A model generated the notes under the pieces. That model searched no databases. It saw nothing but the letters and a program-made list of their open reading frames with translations, and had not been told where the DNA came from. The position numbers and the translations under genes were made by a program. Source: a bacterium (lineage in GTDB: Bacteria > Electryoneota > RPQS01). From it: a stretch of DNA of 46,020 nucleotides. Where the stretch lies: positions 1 to 46,020 of the forward strand of contig JADKHW010000057.1 in NCBI GenBank assembly GCA_016721565.1. The letters are read 5' to 3'. This document shows positions 1 through 8,144 of the stretch, piece by piece. Every line of letters starts with the position of its first letter. The stretch's first letter is position 1.

Positions 1-455
1 TTCCACTGACCGGAAAACGAGCGAATTAATCTTGTGCGGATGGTGAATCCATTATCGTTGCAAGTCAGAATTCTGAAGCCGTTAATCTTTTCGTGAAAGA
101 TGCCTATCAGAATAAACATCAATCCCACGAGCATCAACAGCGTGCCCGGCTGAAACCATCTGCCGGGATGCAGTTTGTGATAACCTTCGATGATAACCGC
201 AATTCCTGCCAGCACGTCAAACCATGCCACGCGGCTGTGACTGTGACCTTTGCTCTTGAGTTCGCGCTTCAGAGAAATTAGCAACGCCGCACCTGCGACA
301 ATGCCGAGCACATCCACCCACAAATGCTCGGAGTGGCCTTCAAGCAACGCCGACACACCATACACGATCAGCATGATGCCCGGCATGGAATGATACATCA
401 TCTGCCCGCGCCGCGCGCCTTCGGTGAGATTGAGCTTAAGTGTGCGCTCGGCCAT
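1..455 (-). CDS. Putative four-helix integral membrane protein (partial, runs off left edge)
   Basis: The minus-strand frame opens with ATG at 455 and stays open to the window edge for about 151 codons, so the C-terminus is missing. Four hydrophobic stretches are visible, around residues 20-40, 45-65, 85-105 and 110-130. Between the second and third is a His/Ser-rich loop (KGHSHSRV). I do not recognise a family; it resembles small uncharacterised membrane proteins. Its ATG overlaps the TGA of the upstream acetyltransferase gene (TGATG), which suggests translational coupling in an OsmC-GNAT-membrane protein operon. Function unknown. Confidence 0.6.
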   Translation of the reverse strand, partial: MAERTLKLNLTEGARRGQMMYHSMPGIMLIVYGVSALLEGHSEHLWVDVLGIVAGAALLISLKRELKSKGHSHSRVAWFDVLAGIAVIIEGYHKLHPGRWFQPGTLLMLVGLMFILIGIFHEKINGFRILTCNDNGFTIRTRLIRSFSGQW

Positions 456-965
456 CACCGCCCCAACACCCACACGCCGTGCATGTAATCGCGCCACATC
501 ACCGTCTCTTCCAACACTCCGCCTAATCGTTTGGCAACATTTATCGACGGCGTGTTTTCCGGACGAATCAGCGAAATAATCCGATCATACCCAAACCCGG
601 CACGCGCAAAATCACGACAGGCCCGCGCGGCTTCAGTTGCATAACCTTGATGCCAGAATCTTTTTTCAAAAGATACCCAACCTCTTTTCAGGCGTGCTGT
701 TTACATCTTGCGCCAATATTCCCACTTGACCTACCACTTCACCCGTATCACGCTGTTCACACAAATAAAATGCGTGACTGTCGGCCTTGTAGCGGGCCAA
801 ACATTTCTCCAGCCAAATCTGCGCATCACGGTGCGTCATCACGTTAGGGTAGTGACGCATGACATCAGGATCGCCGAGCATCTCAAACAGCTCGTCAACG
901 TCGCCGCGAGTCATGGCCCGAAAGCGCAGCCGCTCGGTCGGAGGTGGAAGCTTTAGATTAAGCAA
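455..965 (-). pseudogene. GNAT-family N-acetyltransferase, frameshifted
   Basis: The N-terminal part (965 to 666) reads TERLRFRAMTRGDVDELFEML, and the C-terminal part in another frame reads WHQGYATEAARACRDFA and ends near NVAKRLGGVLEE. Together these are the start and the acetyl-CoA-binding half of a RimJ/RimL-type GNAT acetyltransferase of about 170 residues. The shift lies at the AAAA run at 668-671; removing one base restores LGIFEKRFWHQGYATEA. This is either a homopolymer error or a recent inactivation. The start is a TTG inside the end of the OsmC gene (8-bp overlap), and the stop overlaps the next ATG. The acetyl acceptor is unknown. Confidence 0.8.
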
Positions 966-1389
966 GCTTCGCTTCGAGTGTGATCTCAGCCGAACCCATC
1001 AGCAAGCGCGAAATCGGACAGCCGCCCTTAGTTGCTGTGGCAATTTCCTGAAACGCAGCCGCATCCAAACCCGGAACCTTGGCCGTGCAAACCAAATGCG
1101 ACTTCGTAACCGTCGGTGCGCCGTTAACGTTGTCAAGCGTTACATGCGCAACGGTTTCGATGCTTTCAGCCACGTGCCCGGCCTTCTCAATTCCGCCCGA
1201 GAGCGCCATTGAAAAACAGCCCGCATGCGCCGCCGCAATCAATTCTTCAGGATTCGTGCCCTTGCCGTCTTCAAAACGATCGTGGAACGAGTAGTTGATA
1301 TTCTTAAGCGTGCCGGATTCGGTCGTGAGATTGCCTTTACCGGTCTTGAGCGTGCCGCTCCAAATTGCAGTAGCTTTGCGAATTGCCAT
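958..1389 (-). CDS. OsmC/Ohr-family peroxiredoxin
   Basis: A 143-residue protein with the OsmC signature: the first catalytic cysteine is Cys58 in AAHAGCFSMAL and the second is Cys124 in KGGCPISRLL. This family reduces organic hydroperoxides in the cytoplasm through a thiol cycle; in bacillithiol organisms such enzymes can depend on low-molecular-weight thiols, which fits the bsh genes nearby. Length and both cysteines are normal for the OsmC branch. ATG at 1389 follows an AAGGAC ribosome-binding site. It is the first gene of a short operon with the GNAT gene and the membrane protein. Confidence 0.93.
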   Translation of the reverse strand: MAIRKATAIWSGTLKTGKGNLTTESGTLKNINYSFHDRFEDGKGTNPEELIAAAHAGCFSMALSGGIEKAGHVAESIETVAHVTLDNVNGAPTVTKSHLVCTAKVPGLDAAAFQEIATATKGGCPISRLLMGSAEITLEAKLA

Positions 1390-1502
1390 GGATAGGGGTC
1401 CTTGCGTATAGTGAGGTCTTTTGTTGGAAATCTGTGCGGAATGTCGCCACTGGTGGGCGAATAAGGGAATATATCAAATTCACGCTAAACCTGCAATCAA
1501 AG

Positions 1503-1530
1503 AAAAAGGCCGATCCTTTTGGGACCGGCC
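1503..1530 (-). terminator. Intrinsic terminator after csbD-like gene
   Basis: On the minus strand a 9-bp stem (1522-1530 pairing with 1508-1516, one G-U pair, 5-base loop) is followed by five T. It lies 20 bases past the csbD-like stop and separates that gene from osmC. Confidence 0.8.
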
Positions 1531-1551
1531 CTATTCAAGAATATGCTGCCG

Positions 1552-1770
1552 TTAGAGCGTGTATTTCACTTCTTTTGCGGCTTCGTCAATTGCATCGCGA
1601 ACGGCCTGGCGGGCTTCGCCGGTCTTCTTCTCGATGAATCCTTCAATCTGATCGCGCTTCCCCTCAAGGCGATCCAGGTCATCATCAGTCAGCTCGCCCC
1701 ATTTTTCCTGGAGCTTGCCGCGAAATTGCTTCCAAGTTCCTTTGATCTGCTGTTGAGTCGGCGTGTCCAT
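1552..1770 (-). CDS. CsbD-family stress response protein
   Basis: A 72-residue hydrophilic protein starting MDTPTQQQIKGTWKQFRGK and containing the CsbD/YjbJ core KWGELTDDDLDRLEGKRDQ, followed by a short amphipathic helix. Members are small, abundant, stress-induced proteins of unknown biochemical role (in Bacillus under sigma-B). I place the start at 1770, preceded by AGGGAG at good spacing, rather than at the in-frame ATG at 1800 that has no such site. It is a monocistronic unit with its own terminator and a candidate promoter carrying a palindrome. Confidence 0.9.
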   Translation of the reverse strand: MDTPTQQQIKGTWKQFRGKLQEKWGELTDDDLDRLEGKRDQIEGFIEKKTGEARQAVRDAIDEAAKEVKYTL

Positions 1771-1836
1771 AATCGTTCTCCCTAATTCATAATTAACCAT
1801 TCGCTACCCATTCAGGCAACGACCCAATCGACATCG

Positions 1837-1866
1837 TATAGTTTGTACTATATGAAAAGGAGTCAA
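1837..1866 (-). promoter_or_regulatory. Candidate promoter/operator for csbD-like gene
   Basis: On the minus strand TTGACT (1866-1861) is followed by a perfect 6-4-6 palindrome, TATAGT-ACAA-ACTATA (1852-1837), which would overlap the -10 region (AACTAT at 17-bp spacing). The layout suggests a repressor site on a sigma-70-type promoter. The -10 match is only moderate. Confidence 0.4.
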
Positions 1867-1944
1867 GTTCCCTTAACGATGACGAAAAGAAACAGGAATA
1901 TAGAGAACGTATTCAAAAAAAAGCGGGAATCTGCGAGGGAAAAA

Positions 1945-2514
1945 CTAATGCGAGCGGATTTCAGCCAGAGCACGAAGCGTTTCCGGATCATCAGGCATGC
2001 CGATCAACGCCGTTTCAAGTTCGGCAATTGCTTCGTCCTTGCGGTCGAGATAGGCAAGCGTGTAACCCAACGCGCGATGACCAATTGCAAGTTCAGGATA
2101 AAGACCTAAGCAACGGCGTAAACTCTGTTCGCTGTCCGGAAAACGATAGAGATAACGATACACCACGCCTTCGTGATAATGCGCCGACGGATCTTCATCG
2201 TCCATCATCAGAATCGTTGACAAACTCATCAACGCCGTTTCAAATTGCTGCACGCTGATCGCGCGTTTGGCATCCTGAAACATATCCCACTTCAGCAAAA
2301 ACCTGCGGTACGCTGAAGCGTGTTCATAATCCGGACGATGTTCAAGCACCCAGCGCATCGCCTCGCGGCCATCGCTGAGATTGTAACCGTTGTTGAGAAT
2401 CTCTTCCACCTCATCTTCCGAACGTGCCGGAAGTTCTGGCGGCAAGTGGTAGAATCGCGTCAGGTGGTCGCGGACTTGGACGACAAAGAACGATGGGACG
2501 CTTTGCTTAGACAT
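1945..2514 (-). CDS. Tetratricopeptide-repeat protein
   Basis: A 189-residue protein with no signal peptide. Residues about 85-187 form three TPR-like helical pairs (for example ELAIGHRALGYTLAYLDRKD and a final DPETLRALAEI). The N-terminal 80 residues are a less regular helical region. TPR proteins act as protein-protein adaptors; no catalytic motif is visible. The start lies 55 bases inside the 3' end of bshA, indicating co-transcription and possible coupling with bacillithiol synthesis. No specific partner can be named. Confidence 0.8.
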   Translation of the reverse strand: MSKQSVPSFFVVQVRDHLTRFYHLPPELPARSEDEVEEILNNGYNLSDGREAMRWVLEHRPDYEHASAYRRFLLKWDMFQDAKRAISVQQFETALMSLSTILMMDDEDPSAHYHEGVVYRYLYRFPDSEQSLRRCLGLYPELAIGHRALGYTLAYLDRKDEAIAELETALIGMPDDPETLRALAEIRSH

Positions 2515-3641
2515 TGCGCCTCCGTCTCATGTAGTGTGTCCAAGTACAGCTTTTCATACTGCGGAATGATGTTATTGATGTGAAAAACTTCGGTTGCGCG
2601 GCGGCGACCTGCTTGGGCCATCTTGTGCCGCAAATCCTTGTCTTTCACCAGTTGCAAAATGCTTGCCGACAGCCCTTCGATATCTCCCACCGGATGCAGG
2701 AAGCCTGTCTCGTTGTGTATCACAACTTCAGGCAAACCACCCACATCATACCCCACCACGGGCATTTCGCAGCTCATGGCTTCGAGTGCTGACAGACCAA
2801 AACTTTCCTTGTTCGATGGCAATAAGTAAATATCACCGACGCTCAACAAATCAATAAGACCCGTCTGCTTGCCGAGGAACCTCACCTCTCCTTGCAAACC
2901 CAGTTCGCGTACTTGAAGTTCCGCGTTGCTGCGTGCAGGCCCGTCACCAACTAACACAAGTTTCGCTTTGACATTGTTACGCACATTCGCAAACGCCGTA
3001 ATAATATCAGGAATCCGTTTGACAGGCCGGAAATTTGAGATGTGCAAAATAATCGGCTCATCGGCCGTTGCCAGCCAATCGCGGCGCATCACACATTTCT
3101 CGCGCTTGTAAAGTTCCGTGTCGATGAAATTGTAAATGACATTCGTCTTGCCCATGTAACCGATATTCTCACGGGTTTCACGAGCGAGATCATGCGACAC
3201 CGCCGTCACGGCATTCGATTGTTCGAGCGTAAATTTCACCACCGGAGCATAAGCCGGATGCGCGCCGACGAGCGTGATGTCTGTGCCGTGACACGTCGTA
3301 ATCACCGGCGGCAATCCGCCGTTCATTTCCCGTGCAAGATAGGCCGCCGTTGCATGCGGGATCGCGTAATGCGCATGCAAAACGTCCAGCTTATACATCT
3401 TGAACGCGTCAAACAGCGTCGAAGAAAGCGTCAGCGTGTAAGGTGTGTGATCGAACAAATCATATCCGACGACGGGCACTTCATGAAAATAGGTGCGCTC
3501 TTGAAATGCAGGCAATCTAAACGGTCGCGATGTCGAGAAAAAATGCACCTCATGGCCGCGCATCGCCAGCGCGACTCCCAATTCCGTAGCAACGACTCCC
3601 GAGCCGCCGTACGTTGGATAGAGGATAATGCCGATTCTCAT
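2460..3641 (-). CDS. bshA: N-acetyl-alpha-D-glucosaminyl L-malate synthase BshA
   Basis: A 393-residue GT4-family glycosyltransferase. It catalyses the first step of bacillithiol synthesis, joining UDP-GlcNAc to L-malate. Visible features are the N-terminal YPTYGGSGVVATELG donor/acceptor loop, CHGTDITLVG, the Rossmann signature NFRPVKRIPD, and the C-terminal ESFGLSALEAMSCEMPVV with the GT4 E-x7-E motif that holds the nucleotide sugar. Length is normal. The last 30 residues (a Ser/Lys-rich tail) exceed the usual end and overlap the TPR gene. bshB1 and bshC lie upstream on the same strand, giving the whole pathway. Confidence 0.95.
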   Translation of the reverse strand: MRIGIILYPTYGGSGVVATELGVALAMRGHEVHFFSTSRPFRLPAFQERTYFHEVPVVGYDLFDHTPYTLTLSSTLFDAFKMYKLDVLHAHYAIPHATAAYLAREMNGGLPPVITTCHGTDITLVGAHPAYAPVVKFTLEQSNAVTAVSHDLARETRENIGYMGKTNVIYNFIDTELYKREKCVMRRDWLATADEPIILHISNFRPVKRIPDIITAFANVRNNVKAKLVLVGDGPARSNAELQVRELGLQGEVRFLGKQTGLIDLLSVGDIYLLPSNKESFGLSALEAMSCEMPVVGYDVGGLPEVVIHNETGFLHPVGDIEGLSASILQLVKDKDLRHKMAQAGRRRATEVFHINNIIPQYEKLYLDTLHETEAQCLSKASHRSLSSKSATT

Positions 3642-3666
3642 TTATGTTCTTGGTGATGAACTTCTG

Positions 3667-4396
3667 TCATGGAATAATTGTTACCCAAGCGGTGTCAGAC
3701 ATATCTCGACAGGGAGAGCTACTGTAATCAGCAACAATACTGTAGCGGCCAACGGGGAGTGACTCAGGCAAATACCAATAAGTTTCCATGTAAGAATTGT
3801 CAATAAACAGAACAGAATCCAAAAGAAGGCCAATCTCAGGATGTAGCGTGAACAACTCGTTGGCTGGTCCACCGAAATCATACATAAACCTAATTCGGGT
3901 CAGCACGCTGTCAGGAATCATGCCAACCGGTATCGTATCAGGTTCAACTGAAACATAGACACCAAGTGGTCCTTCATTGAATCCAACGACAGTCATTTCG
4001 GAAACTATCGAATCTACTTCGGCCCAGGCGCGTAATTCATAGAGCGTGATGATAGATGCGTCGTAATCGACAGGGAAAAGAAAATGTATATCGCCGTTTG
4101 ATTCCGTTGATCCCACGAACACCGTGTCAACGTGGAAGCCAAAGCTACCAATATCAATACCGACTGTGCATATTACCGCAACATTGTTCCATTCTTGATC
4201 GAATTGGTCCCGTGCCGAGATAATGATTTCAACTGAGTCTGTGAACTCACAGAGTTCAGCTTCAACGGATGCGGGCGCATCAATAGAAAGTGTCAAAACT
4301 CGCTCAGGCGCTTCCTTCTCATTGTCATCATCACAACCGAGTAGCGCGATTCCGGTCACGCTTGCAAATAAGAAGATAAAAAATAGTCGTTTTCAT
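3667..4396 (-). CDS. Secreted lipoprotein of unknown function (frameshift in signal peptide)
   Basis: About 240 residues of beta-rich sequence with no family I recognise. The ATG at 4396 has GGAGGG upstream. Reading across the AAAA run at 4390-4393 with one base removed gives MKRLFFIFLFASVTGIALLG followed by Cys, a textbook lipoprotein signal with lipobox. As written, the ATG frame closes early and the body is open only from a GTG at 4359. The body has several Asp/Glu-rich strands and late Cys residues (SSPCRDMSD). It lies 25 bp upstream of bshA. Probably intact in the organism. Confidence 0.6.
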
Positions 4397-4498
4397 TTCG
4401 TTCCCTCCAGAACTAATGTTGGTAGATTCTGTTTCAGTGGGACACCCAATAATGAGTATCCCGCCAACACAGATCACCTATTATCTTGAGGGAAGTTC

Positions 4499-5041
4499 TT
4501 ACTTCGACTTCTTAACAGCCTTCTTGGCTTTCTTCACACTCTTCTTAGCAGCCTTCTTCGCCGCCTTCACGACTCTCTTCTTCTTCGGCTTAATCAGCAT
4601 GTTGCCCGAGCAATTCGACGCGCCGCAGTTACAGCGGTACTTCTCTTTCCAATCGTCGTGCTCGTCGCCGTCGCCCGTTAAACCGTAGTTATACAAAAGC
4701 TCTTCGCCCGTCTTGATCGCGCGAATGGCTTCAATGAAAATGCGGCCCCGCTCTTCAACGGGTTCGCAATTGGGATCGCAGGAGTGATTAATAAACCGCG
4801 CGTCATTGCCGCCGACAGCCGCGTCAATCGCGACCGCGCCGTCGCACATTTGAAATAAAAACGTATGATGACGCTTCATCTTGGAATCGTCATAACGGCG
4901 ATCCGCTTCGTCTTCGGGAATAATCTGGCCGGTGTATTCAATCAGGCGCGTGCCTTTGCGAATCGGCTTCGTGGCAAATGCGCCTTTGCCCTGAATATCA
5001 GAGCCGCGAACAACAAAAAAAGGAGAGGAGGATTTGGACAT
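4499..5041 (-). CDS. SET-domain lysine methyltransferase with lysine-rich histone-like tail
   Basis: A 180-residue protein. The SET core covers residues 8-120, with NHSC at 85-88 and LYNYG at 116-120 (AdoMet pocket and catalytic Tyr). A post-SET zinc motif follows: Cys137, Cys139 and Cys144, which with Cys88 would bind one Zn. Residues 151-180 are a Lys/Ala tail (AAKKAAKKSVKKAKK) like histone H1 or chlamydial Hc1. SET enzymes transfer methyl groups from AdoMet to lysine; the bacterial substrate is unknown. I chose ATG at 5041; a TTG at 5089 is possible and neither has a good ribosome-binding site. It follows a second SET gene by about 110 bp. Confidence 0.88.
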   Translation of the reverse strand: MSKSSSPFFVVRGSDIQGKGAFATKPIRKGTRLIEYTGQIIPEDEADRRYDDSKMKRHHTFLFQMCDGAVAIDAAVGGNDARFINHSCDPNCEPVEERGRIFIEAIRAIKTGEELLYNYGLTGDGDEHDDWKEKYRCNCGASNCSGNMLIKPKKKRVVKAAKKAAKKSVKKAKKAVKKSK

Positions 5042-5150
5042 CAGAGGGAAAAGATGAGGGATAAAGGATGAAGGATAAATTGAAACCAAATAGTGTAGCG
5101 GCTGGCCCTGTGCCTGCGATGGAGAGCGAGATTCGCCCCGCCGGAATCTG

Positions 5151-5633
5151 CTAAACGAACTTCAAAAACTTCTGCGGAATCTTCCGCTTCAACATAATCT
5201 TGCGGCACTTGCTGGAACCGCAATGGCAGGCATAATCAGTGAGCCAATCTTTTTGAAACGGCCCGGTCTGGTGCAGATGATAATCGTACACGAGTTCGGT
5301 TCCCTTAGGAATCTTGCGCTCGGCAATGATGTAAATCCGGTCATCTTCTTCAATCGTTGAGCAATTGGGATTGCAAGAGTGATTGGCAAACTGCGCGGCA
5401 TTTCCTCGGCGCGATGCGTCAATCAGCCACCCGCTGTCAAGCGAAAAGATAACCGTGTGAAAGGCTTCGGGTTCATTCTCGTCAATATCCGGCAGAGCAT
5501 CGGGCGGCATCCGCGTGCCCTTATACTCGATGATTTTCGTACCCTTCGGAATATCCTTGCGCGCAAACAAACCCCGACCGTGAACTTTACTTTTCTTGAC
5601 GAACCAAAATTCGCCTTTAATGGCTATGCCCAT
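5151..5633 (-). CDS. SET-domain lysine methyltransferase (second copy)
   Basis: A 160-residue SET protein paralogous to its neighbour but without the Lys/Ala tail. Residues 8-35 (WFVKKSKVHGRGLFARKDI) are the SET N-core, NHSCNPNC lies at 84-91, VYDYH at 115-119, and the post-SET Cys cluster is at 136, 138 and 143. It ends in a short basic/hydrophobic sequence (KRKIPQKFLKFV). The start overlaps the 3' end of bshB1 by 10 bp, so it is probably translated from the bacillithiol transcript. Substrate unknown; candidates include lysine-rich tails such as that of the neighbouring SET protein. Confidence 0.9.
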   Translation of the reverse strand: MGIAIKGEFWFVKKSKVHGRGLFARKDIPKGTKIIEYKGTRMPPDALPDIDENEPEAFHTVIFSLDSGWLIDASRRGNAAQFANHSCNPNCSTIEEDDRIYIIAERKIPKGTELVYDYHLHQTGPFQKDWLTDYACHCGSSKCRKIMLKRKIPQKFLKFV

Positions 5634-6346
5634 AATGTCATCGGATCCTTGACCAGCACCGGTTCGCGCATGTAAAAAACTTCGGCAAATTTGACGCCGA
5701 CCTGATCTCCGAAATAGCGCGCGCGCATTTCGAGACGTTCAAAGAAAACAGGTTGCGAGAGCACCGTCATCGGATCGCTGCTGTTCGGATCAAAAAACTG
5801 CGACTTGTGCGCCCGCGCGGCTTCAAGTTTTTTCTCCCAATAATCCGTCACATCCACAAACACATTCGGCTCCATCATCCACGTCGAGGGCCAATAGAGC
5901 AACCGCTTGGGATTGTGCGGCTCATATTTCGCCGGAAAATTCGCAGCACCTGCCACAAACATCGAATGCTTGACCAGTTCGCTCGTGCCTTCGTGATCGG
6001 GATGTTTGTCGCGCCACCAATGCGTCAGCACAAGTTTCGGTTTATGTCGGCGAATACACTCCACCACTTTCACGCGGCGGTCGTGCGTGTCCTGAATCTG
6101 CAAATCCCCCACATCGAGAATTTCGCGGAACTCAAAACCCAAAATCTTGAGTGCGTTTTGTGCTTCGACCGCGCGAATCTCCGCATTGCCGCGCGAGCCG
6201 CTTTCGCCGCGTGTCATATCCACCATGCCGATCTTCGCGCCTTGCGCCTGCATTCTGAGCAGCGTGCCCGCGCACGAAAGTTCTACGTCGTCAGGGTGTG
6301 CGCCGATGGCGAGCACGTCCACTACTTGTGTGTTTGGTTCACTCAT
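5624..6346 (-). CDS. bshB1: Bacillithiol biosynthesis deacetylase BshB1
   Basis: A 240-residue LmbE/PIG-L-type zinc deacetylase that removes the acetyl group from GlcNAc-malate in the second bacillithiol step. The AHPDD motif places zinc ligands at His17 and Asp20 with the catalytic base Asp19; the second motif HPDHEGTS gives His115/His118. DMTRGESGSRGNAEIR is typical of the BshB1 subgroup. Length is normal. It begins 3 bp after the end of bshC and overlaps the SET gene downstream by 10 bp, so the genes form one operon. Confidence 0.95.
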   Translation of the reverse strand: MSEPNTQVVDVLAIGAHPDDVELSCAGTLLRMQAQGAKIGMVDMTRGESGSRGNAEIRAVEAQNALKILGFEFREILDVGDLQIQDTHDRRVKVVECIRRHKPKLVLTHWWRDKHPDHEGTSELVKHSMFVAGAANFPAKYEPHNPKRLLYWPSTWMMEPNVFVDVTDYWEKKLEAARAHKSQFFDPNSSDPMTVLSQPVFFERLEMRARYFGDQVGVKFAEVFYMREPVLVKDPMTLWA

Positions 6347-6349
6347 TCG

Positions 6350-8006
6350 CTATTCGGTAATGACGATGTGATGAGCCGCGCCGTCGGCGGGCAATTGATC
6401 GAGCATATTCAAAAGTTCCGTAACCCCATAAGTCAAAAGTCCCCACGCCGTCCCGTACGCGCGCTCCATCGGCTTTCCACCGGGCCGAACCGCAAACAGA
6501 ACTTTTTGCAACCGCGCAAGCTCCACCGCGTGCTTTTGCTTGATAGCTTTGTTAGCCTTCTGCTCAAGCTGTTCAAGCGGATGCAAAGCTTTCCCCACAG
6601 TTGAGCCAAGCGCGCCTTCCAATGTCGGATCCAAATCGCGTAGCAGCGTCTTCAACTTTGCAATCGCTTCTTCGATCTCCGCTCTCGCTTCGGCAAACGT
6701 CTTGGCCGTATCGTTCTCATCGGCTTCGCGCAAAAGCTGTTTGGTCAACTCATGCTCATTTGTCATGAGCAACTCTTCCCAAGTCCGCCCGAACTTTTCT
6801 CTCAGCCGCTCACACTTCTGATCCACAAACGTAGCCGACAGTCTCGGAAACAAACTCGGCGGCGTGACATTCAACAATTCATAAAACGGTGCAAGCTGCG
6901 CATGATACTCTAATTCTCCCGGCCCGCCCACATAAGCTATGGATGGCAGCACAAAATCCTGATACAGCGGCCTGAGTCCTGCCTTCGGACTCACACTCCA
7001 CTCACCGCTCGCAAATTTCGCCTTCAGTTGCTCCGGCGTAACTTTCTCCGATGATCCGTCCGGATGTTTTACGACACCATCCAGCGTCACCGCTCTGCGC
7101 ACAAAATCCTTCGCCACAATATAAAAGAAATGCGCATCCGGTGTCGGACTCATTGAACCCGTGAATCCCTTGGCGCGTACTTCTTCAGAACGTTTTGCGA
7201 AACACATCGCGCAATTCTTCGCGAGAATCAATCACTTGCTCCCACAACGGAGCAGAGAGCTTCTTCAACCCCTCATGTCTGCCTTCGCAAGCGAGCAATC
7301 CCCTCGGCCCCAACGTCGCCGCCAGCAATCTCCCCATCGCCGTGGATAAATCCCCATCCGAGTAAGCATGCTCCAACACTTCAGCCGCTTCTCCCGAAAC
7401 ATTCTCCCACTGCGAAATCAGTTCATGCAGCGGAGCTAAAGCATTTTCTCCAACCGCATATCTTCCGACTTCCTGATTCGCAATCTCTTTAATGGGCGCA
7501 AACTCAACCGCACCAATCGTCCCATCCGCTTTCGGATAATGCGACGTGCGAATCTCCGCCAAATCGTGATCTTCCCCCTCAAGCCAAAACAACGGCAGCA
7601 CAGGTAGCTTCATCGTCGCTTCAAGTGCGCGTGCTAATCTGACCGTATGATAAGCTTTCAAAAACGTAAACAGCGGCCCGCCAAGATAACCCACCTGCTG
7701 CCCCGTCACCACCATCACCGCTTTGCCGTTGGCAAGATGATTGAGTCTCGCCAGCGTTTCCTCCGGCACACCATACAGCTTGCCCTCGGATTTCAAAATC
7801 TCTGCAAGCTCTTTGTAAAACGGAAAATTCTTCAGCCGCTCATCCGCCGCAGCCTTGCAAGCTTCCGGATTTGCCGGAGATCGCGCATACAACCACTCCG
7901 CATCCGGCAGCTCGCGCACGACCGCTTGCCACGCCGGACCGAAGCCCGGTAGCTTGTCAAAAGAAAGTGAGACCCGGGTCAACGGGGGAGGCGCGGCCAG
8001 TTCCAT
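6350..8006 (-). CDS. bshC: Bacillithiol synthase BshC (cysteine-adding enzyme), one frameshift
   Basis: BshC adds cysteine to glucosaminyl-malate. The N-terminal half (down to 7185) contains VVTGQQVGYLGGPLFTFLKA and LEGEDHDLAEI, hallmark HUP-like nucleotide-binding features; the C-terminal half (from 7231) contains the family coiled coil and ends LPADGAAHHIVITE. The two halves join at the AAAA run at 7193-7196, where removing one base gives RDVFRKRSEEVRAKGF, so a homopolymer error is likely. Reconstructed length is about 550 residues, normal for BshC. I choose ATG at 8006 rather than the GTG at 8054, because the best promoter has its -10 box at 8041-8036. Confidence 0.9.
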
Positions 8007-8035
8007 CAGTTCTCGTGAAGTGTAAGCAATTGCAA

Positions 8036-8064
8036 AATATACCGATTCGAGCACGGTTTGTCAA
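8036..8064 (-). promoter_or_regulatory. Promoter of bshC and the bacillithiol operon
   Basis: On the minus strand TTGACA (8064-8059) and TATATT (8041-8036) are separated by exactly 17 bases, a near-consensus sigma-70-type promoter. It sets the bshC start at the downstream ATG. A second TTGACA on the plus strand (8082-8087) makes a GTTTGTCAA/TTGACAAAAC inverted pair with it, facing the divergent PEGA gene. Confidence 0.7.
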
Positions 8065-8144
8065 ACTTTGATACGGTTTGATTGACAAAACGTTCCCCTG
8101 CTAACAATTGCTTTTCTCTAAGATAAGCCTATATTTACTGTCTT

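Noticed and set aside
5753..6604. 283-codon plus-strand open frame over bshB1 and bshC
   Set aside because: Antisense shadow rich in Arg and His; both bsh genes are certain.
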